Assembly (NCBI GenBank): GCA_023129255.1
Contig: JAGMCH010000014.1
Span: 1-33,609, forward strand
Length of the DNA: 33,609 nucleotides
Reading direction: 5' to 3'
From: Dehalococcoidales bacterium
Lineage (GTDB): Bacteria > Chloroflexota > Dehalococcoidia > Dehalococcoidales > BS750m-G39
Made by a program: the position numbers and the translations under genes. Each line of letters opens with the position of its first letter. Positions within the stretch are counted from its first letter, which is position 1. Shown piece by piece: positions 29,842 to 33,609 of this stretch. The notes under the pieces are model-generated. The model was given only the letters and a program-made list of their open reading frames with translations. It had not been told where the DNA came from and did no database searches.

Positions 29842-30918
29842 TTATAAGCAGTCTAGAAAATCATCCGCTTTGAGTGGTATATTAACCCTGACATAGTTGC
29901 TTTCTAGGTTCCTAAAATCTTTCCCGCTTTCAGTTAATATCCCTTTGGTCAGCAGTTGTTCCTCAAGGTCAAGACTCTCATCCGAATAACCCAAGACGAA
30001 GATAGGACACGAATCCAATGTTTCACTAACGAGATATCCCCTCTGCTTTAATTCCTCTATCAGCTTCCCCTTCTCCCTTTTCACCGTCTCTCGGCACTGG
30101 CTAATAAACTTCAGGTCTGAAAGGGCCTCTCTGGCCAGATAACAACCGATGTCGCTGGCAGCGAAAGGGACATTAACCTTTTCATAGTACTGCGTCAGCT
30201 TGAGCGGGAAGACCCCGTAGCCTACTCTCAAGCCAGCTAGCCCGAACCCCTTGGAGAAGGAACGAACCACTATTAAGTTCTGATACTTGTTCACCAGCTT
30301 AATGGCCGAGTTTTCCCTGCCCCAGTAGTCGCCAAAGGCTTCATCAATTATTACCACTATTCCCTTTTTTCCCGTCTCTAGGATTATTTCCTCTACCTTT
30401 TCCAGGCCAATAACCTGACCAGTAGGATTGTTGGGGTTATCTAGATAGGCTAGGCAATGCTTACGGCTCATCATCTTTAGCAACCTTTGGGTATTGAATT
30501 CGAAGTTTTCCTCTGGTTTCAACACGACTGCTTCGTATCGACCACCACTAGCCTCGATTTCAGTTACATACTCGGTGAATTGGGGGGAGTAACCTAGGAC
30601 TGTGGAGCCCTTTTCAATAAAGATCTTGTTGAGCCTCTCCAAGACGGCCATGGCCCCGCTGGCAATTTGAATCTGCTCCCCTTTTAAGTCGCTGAAATCG
30701 GCCCAGAACTGAATGACTGCCTGCCTCAACCCTTCGTGGAAGGGGTCGGAGTAGTGGTAAATGTCAGACCAATGATAATTTCTGGCTGCCTGAAGGACTT
30801 TCCCTGAAACACCAAAAGGGTTTGTGCCCAAGGAACAGTCTAGGATACTCTCCTTGGATAACTCTTTTACATAGGACTTTCTACCAGCAAAGTAATCGAG
30901 GTGGGATTTTATCCTCAC
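29842..30918 (-). CDS. HisC/CobD-like PLP aminotransferase
   Basis: 358 residues of fold-type I class I/II aminotransferase. N-terminal C-S-L-G-T-N-P-F-G, D-N-P-N-N-P-T-G, I-D-E-A-F-G-D-Y, and PLP lysine in S-F-S-K-G-F-G-L-A-G-L-R-V-G-Y, pattern of histidinol-phosphate aminotransferase or CobD-like threonine-phosphate decarboxylase. No his or cob genes adjoin, so the true substrate is unclear; proximity of an amino-acid-type ABC importer and an opine-dehydrogenase-like gene suggests an imported amino acid. Its start is 10 bases past the stop of the ABC ATPase stub, so the transport genes and this gene may form one transcript. Confidence 0.88.
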   Translation of the reverse strand: MRIKSHLDYFAGRKSYVKELSKESILDCSLGTNPFGVSGKVLQAARNYHWSDIYHYSDPFHEGLRQAVIQFWADFSDLKGEQIQIASGAMAVLERLNKIFIEKGSTVLGYSPQFTEYVTEIEASGGRYEAVVLKPEENFEFNTQRLLKMMSRKHCLAYLDNPNNPTGQVIGLEKVEEIILETGKKGIVVIIDEAFGDYWGRENSAIKLVNKYQNLIVVRSFSKGFGLAGLRVGYGVFPLKLTQYYEKVNVPFAASDIGCYLAREALSDLKFISQCRETVKREKGKLIEELKQRGYLVSETLDSCPIFVLGYSDESLDLEEQLLTKGILTESGKDFRNLESNYVRVNIPLKADDFLDCL

Positions 30919-30928
30919 TGTTTAGCCT

Positions 30929-31043
30929 CTAGCGGTGGCTGAGCAGAATGGTATCATCCGTGAATTGCTCACCAGCCGCCCCCTCAAAAGCAGTTACCAA
31001 GTCACTAATGGTAAGGGTTTTTCTGGCTTCCTGCTCAACGTCT
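30929..31043 (-). pseudogene. C-terminal stub of a second ABC ATPase
   Basis: After the stop of the intact ATPase, another frame reads D-V-E-Q-E-A-R-K-T-L-T-I-S-D-L-V-T-A-F-E, then G-A-A-G-E-Q-F-T-D-D-T-I-L-L-S-H-R and stop (30931-30929). It aligns with the last 33 or so residues of the ATPase just upstream (R-T-G-L-T-I-N-D-L-V-T-A-F-E-Q-A-S-G) with about 18 identities in 30, so it is a paralogue fragment rather than a fresh duplication. Everything upstream of that point is missing; the join lies within the end of the intact gene. No start codon or ribosome site. Confidence 0.7.
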
Positions 31044-31853
31044 AAGCAATATCTTATCTTCAATAAATTTTCTACCGCTGGCTTGCTCAAAGGCGGTTAC
31101 CAGGTCATTGATAGTGAGCCCGGTCCGCTGATCCTGATTTAGGTCAACTACAATTTTACCCTCATGCATCATAATCAGCCTATTACCGTATTTTAGTGCC
31201 AGCTCCATATTGTGGGTAACCATCATGGTGGTCATCTTTTCCTGCCGCACAATCATCTCGGTTAGCTCAAGCACAATCTGAGCTGTCCTCGGGTCTAAAT
31301 TAGCGATATGTTCGTCAAGCAGCAGCAGTGCCGGCTTACTTATAGTAGCCATGACCAGAGCTACCGCCTGCCTTTGTCCGCTTGAAAGCGTGCCCACCAT
31401 GGCATTTAATCTGTCTTCCAATCCTAACCCCAGAGGAGCTAAAGTCGAGCGAAAGAGTTCCCGGCGCTGTTTGTTACTGGCTGCCCTTAGCCCCCTTGTC
31501 TGCCCACGCAGCACCGCCATAGCCAGGTTCTCCTCTATAGTCATCTTGGTCGCAGTGCCTATATTAGGGTCTTGATATACCCGACCAATATATGCCGCGT
31601 GCTTATATTCACTCAAGCCGGTAATATCATTACCATTAATGATAACCTTACCCCCTCTCTCCGGAGGGAAGACACCGGCAATAAGATTAAGCATTGTAGT
31701 TTTCCCAGCGCCATTGCTGCCGATAATGGTAATATAGTCCTCAGCATTGACATCTAGCTTGATATTATCTAGAGCCTTAACCTCGTCTATAGTGCCCCTA
31801 GAGAATATCTTGGTTATTCCCTCAAGCTGTAGCAAGCTCTTATTTTCGCCCAT
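31035..31853 (-). CDS. ABC transporter ATPase, TrpZ-like
   Basis: 272 residues. Walker A G-S-N-G-A-G-K-T-T, Q-loop V-Y-Q-D-P, signature L-S-S-G-Q-R-Q-A-V, Walker B L-L-L-L-D-E-H-I-A-N-L-D with the D-E-H variant, and switch His in V-T-H-N-M. D-E-H instead of D-E-P is typical of the TrpZ/YtrB-like group that serves BPD_transp_2 permeases and lipobox-type binding proteins of the YtrF/TrpX class. Hydrolyses ATP for import of the ligand bound by the neighbouring binding protein. Starts 13 bases after the permease. Its 3' end is abutted by a paralogue stub. Confidence 0.92.
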   Translation of the reverse strand: MGENKSLLQLEGITKIFSRGTIDEVKALDNIKLDVNAEDYITIIGSNGAGKTTMLNLIAGVFPPERGGKVIINGNDITGLSEYKHAAYIGRVYQDPNIGTATKMTIEENLAMAVLRGQTRGLRAASNKQRRELFRSTLAPLGLGLEDRLNAMVGTLSSGQRQAVALVMATISKPALLLLDEHIANLDPRTAQIVLELTEMIVRQEKMTTMMVTHNMELALKYGNRLIMMHEGKIVVDLNQDQRTGLTINDLVTAFEQASGRKFIEDKILLRR

Positions 31854-31866
31854 CAGATACCTCCTT

Positions 31867-32778
31867 TTACCACCTCGCCGCTGGTGGCATCCACTCGTGC
31901 CGCAACTTCTTCTGTATGTATGGGATTGCCATGGCTATAATCACCAGCAGTGCCGTAATCAATTTCAAATTTCCTGGGGCTAAGCCAAGCCTGAAGGCAA
32001 TAGTTATGAACAAACGATAGAGGAAAGTGCCAACAAATGCCGCCAGCAACATTGAGGTGACACCCCGGGGGTGAATTAGTGCCTCACCGATTATTACTGC
32101 CGCCAAGCCCATTACAATCATCCCTATCCCCATATTGACATCGCTAAATTGCTGGTTTTGGGCTACCAGCGCGCCAGCCAGGGCAACCAGACCGTTAGAA
32201 ATAGCGACGCCGAGCAATATATTCTTATCAGTATCTACCCCCAGGCTACGCACCATCTGCTCATTATCACCGCTTGCCCTCAATGCCAGACCAATCTCAG
32301 TGCGTAGAAACCAGTTCAATAGCATAAAAACGATGAAGGCTATCACCGCAAAGACGATAATAACCAATATGGTGCTCCTCGCCATTCCAAACCAACTGGC
32401 AATACTATCAAACATGGTTACGCTGCGCAGCAGTGGGATATTTGGTCTTCCCATAATCAGCAGGTTTACCGAATAGAGTCCGACCATCATAAGAATGCCC
32501 GCCAATAAAGCCGGTATCCTCAGCTTGGTATTGAGCAGCCCGGTTATTGCACCACAAGCTAATCCACCGACAAAGGCAACTATTGTTGCCAGGAAAGGAT
32601 TATAGCCCCCAGCAATCATAACGGCTACAATAGAGCCCCCGACAACAAAGCTGCCATCTACAGTAAGGTCGGGAAAGGCAAGCACACGGAGGGTTAAGAA
32701 TACCCCGATGGCAATAAAAGCGTATACCAGCCCCTCAGAAATTGAAGTGTTTAGGATACCCTGTATTATGGGAGGCAT
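31867..32778 (-). CDS. ABC transporter permease, TrpY/BPD_transp_2 type
   Basis: 303 residues with about eight to nine hydrophobic helices. L-T-L-R-V-L-A-F-P-D-L-T-V-D-G-S-F-V-V-G-G at the N-terminal third and L-R-T-E-I-G-L-A-L-R-A-S-G-D-N-E-Q-M coupling loop identify the branched-chain/TrpY-like permease class; N-G-L-V-A-L-A-G-A-L follows. The single permease implies a homodimer. GAGG about 8 bases before ATG 32778. A G9/C7 hairpin separates it from the binding-protein gene upstream. Confidence 0.92.
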   Translation of the reverse strand: MPPIIQGILNTSISEGLVYAFIAIGVFLTLRVLAFPDLTVDGSFVVGGSIVAVMIAGGYNPFLATIVAFVGGLACGAITGLLNTKLRIPALLAGILMMVGLYSVNLLIMGRPNIPLLRSVTMFDSIASWFGMARSTILVIIVFAVIAFIVFMLLNWFLRTEIGLALRASGDNEQMVRSLGVDTDKNILLGVAISNGLVALAGALVAQNQQFSDVNMGIGMIVMGLAAVIIGEALIHPRGVTSMLLAAFVGTFLYRLFITIAFRLGLAPGNLKLITALLVIIAMAIPYIQKKLRHEWMPPAARW

Positions 32779-32811
32779 TTCTTGACCTCTAAAAATAATC
32801 CAAATCTCAAC

Positions 32812-32841
32812 GGGGGGGGGACAGAATATTACTGCCCCCCC
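32812..32841 (-). terminator. G/C homopolymer hairpin between binding protein and permease genes
   Basis: Nine G (32812-32820), a 14-base loop and seven C (32835-32841) form a very stable stem in both strands. No T-run follows on the minus strand, so it is more likely a partial attenuator or mRNA-stabilising hairpin that lets the binding protein be made in excess than a full terminator. Confidence 0.5.
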
Positions 32842-32874
32842 ATTGTCCGAATCACTACAGACATCTTGGTCTCG

Positions 32875-33609
32875 CTATTCTACTATTCGTGTGGCCCTAT
32901 CTATAACCGCTTGAGGAATGGTTATTCCCATTCTCTCCGCTGCCCCAGGATTAATTACCAGCAAACAGGCTTCCGGAGCGCACATTACAACCGGAATATC
33001 ACCAGGGGATTCACCCTCTAGTATTCGAACAGCATAGCGTCCTGCCTCCATGCCTATCCAGTGGTAGTCGGCACCCTGACCGGCAATGCAACCCCGGTCA
33101 ACCATATCTCCCGTAGAGCCAAAGAAGGGTATCTTATTCTCCTCGGCGACGGCAATTATAGCCTCAAGCCCGGAGACAGCAGTATTGTCGGTGGGAATAT
33201 AGATTGCATCACACCTGCCAATGAGGGAAGCGGCTGCGGTTGCCACCTCAGCTGTTGTCGAGCAAGTTACCTCTACCAGATCTTCAAAGCCAACATCCGC
33301 CATAATATCCTTTAGCTGGTCAATCTGCACAACAGAGTTCGGTTCACCAGCGTTGTAAATCACCCCAAGCACCGTAGCATCAGGGCAAATCTCTCTAATC
33401 ATCTCCATCTGAGGCAGCATGGCAGCCATATCACTGACACCAGTTACATTGGCATCAGGGCGAGGCGCATCCCAGGTAGACACAATCTCAGCCACAGCTG
33501 GAGCAGTGCAAGTGCTGAAAAGAACAGGAATTCCAGTCCCTTCAGCTGCACCCACACAGGCTTGAGCGATTGGGGTAGTGATAGCATGAATTAAATCCAC
33601 CTCTTCTGC
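32875..33609 (-). CDS. ABC substrate-binding protein, TrpX-like, 5' end outside window
   Basis: At least 244 residues; open frame continues through the right edge (A-E-E before the internal GTG at 33600), so signal peptide and N-terminus are not seen. Pattern D-L-I-H-A-I-T-T-P-I-A-Q-A, N-V-T-G-V-S-D, V-L-G-V-I-Y-N-A-G-E-P-N-S, A-I-Y-I-P-T-D-N-T-A-V, F-F-G-S-T-G-D-M-V-D-R-G and G-R-Y-A-V-R-I-L-E-G are typical of the TrpX/YtrF-like (DUF534) binding proteins linked to aromatic or other amino acid import. Partner permease and ATPase follow in order. Ligand not readable. Confidence 0.9.
   Translation of the reverse strand, partial: AEEVDLIHAITTPIAQACVGAAEGTGIPVLFSTCTAPAVAEIVSTWDAPRPDANVTGVSDMAAMLPQMEMIREICPDATVLGVIYNAGEPNSVVQIDQLKDIMADVGFEDLVEVTCSTTAEVATAAASLIGRCDAIYIPTDNTAVSGLEAIIAVAEENKIPFFGSTGDMVDRGCIAGQGADYHWIGMEAGRYAVRILEGESPGDIPVVMCAPEACLLVINPGAAERMGITIPQAVIDRATRIVE

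Noticed and set aside
28726-30918. Staphylopine-like metallophore cluster
   Set aside because: No nicotianamine-synthase-like or epimerase gene and the importer is TrpXYZ-like rather than nickel/peptide type.

Overview
The window reads as a piece of an anaerobic bacterial chromosome, most likely a Chloroflexota of the Dehalococcoidia type. This is inferred from gene content: a reductive dehalogenase homologue (rdhA), a MetV/MetF methylenetetrahydrofolate reductase pair next to Nuo-like diaphorase subunits, LL-diaminopimelate aminotransferase, archaeal-type phosphoglycerate mutase, a DUF5679-like zinc-ribbon gene and a PlsY-like remnant. No 16S gene is present, so the assignment is not proven.

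Layout. (1) 1-7939, plus strand: a tight operon of a HoxU/NuoG-like Fe-S subunit (5' end outside the window), NuoE, a NuoF-GltD fusion flavoprotein, MetV, a membrane histidine kinase carrying a RegB-like GGIENPF motif, MetF, and two receiver-only response regulators. It looks like an NAD(P)H-linked MTHFR of a Wood-Ljungdahl or C1 pathway with its own redox-sensing phosphorelay. (2) 7959-9791: tRNA-Met(CAT), an OFA-like MFS carrier and a gene-poor gap. (3) 20195 down to 9792, minus strand: dxs, pgk, apgM, tpiA, miaA, dapF, dapL, hflX and a small membrane coiled-coil protein. These are housekeeping genes separated by GC-rich tandem hairpins of one dispersed repeat family; the dxs-pgk gap instead holds two interleaved 10-bp inverted repeats. 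(4) 20344-22759: a small-export-family membrane protein, tRNA-Arg(TCT), a PlsY-like remnant cut off beside the tRNA, and an orphan rdhA (no rdhB) with a long structured leader. (5) 22810-26067: rhomboid, CPBP protein with a zinc ribbon, an 82-residue membrane protein with a strong promoter containing a palindromic operator, a YfcE-type phosphoesterase and a macrodomain protein, then tRNA-Lys(TTT). (6) 26321-28709: two copies of a roughly 100-130 nt repeat flanking two tiny zinc-ribbon genes, an acyl-CoA ligase-like ANL enzyme, and a decayed third copy. (7) 28726-33609, minus strand: a TrpXYZ-like ABC importer (binding protein runs off the right edge), the C-terminal stub of a second ABC ATPase, a HisC-like aminotransferase and an opine-dehydrogenase-family enzyme, all co-directional with the ligase.

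Recognisable promoters share a TTGACN -35 with 17-18 nt spacing (dxs, the divergent export gene, tRNA-Arg, rdhA, the 82-residue protein). The most interesting systems are the MTHFR-diaphorase operon with an embedded redox two-component system, the repeat/zinc-ribbon cassette, and the structured rdhA leader. All family calls come from reading motifs; no database search was run.
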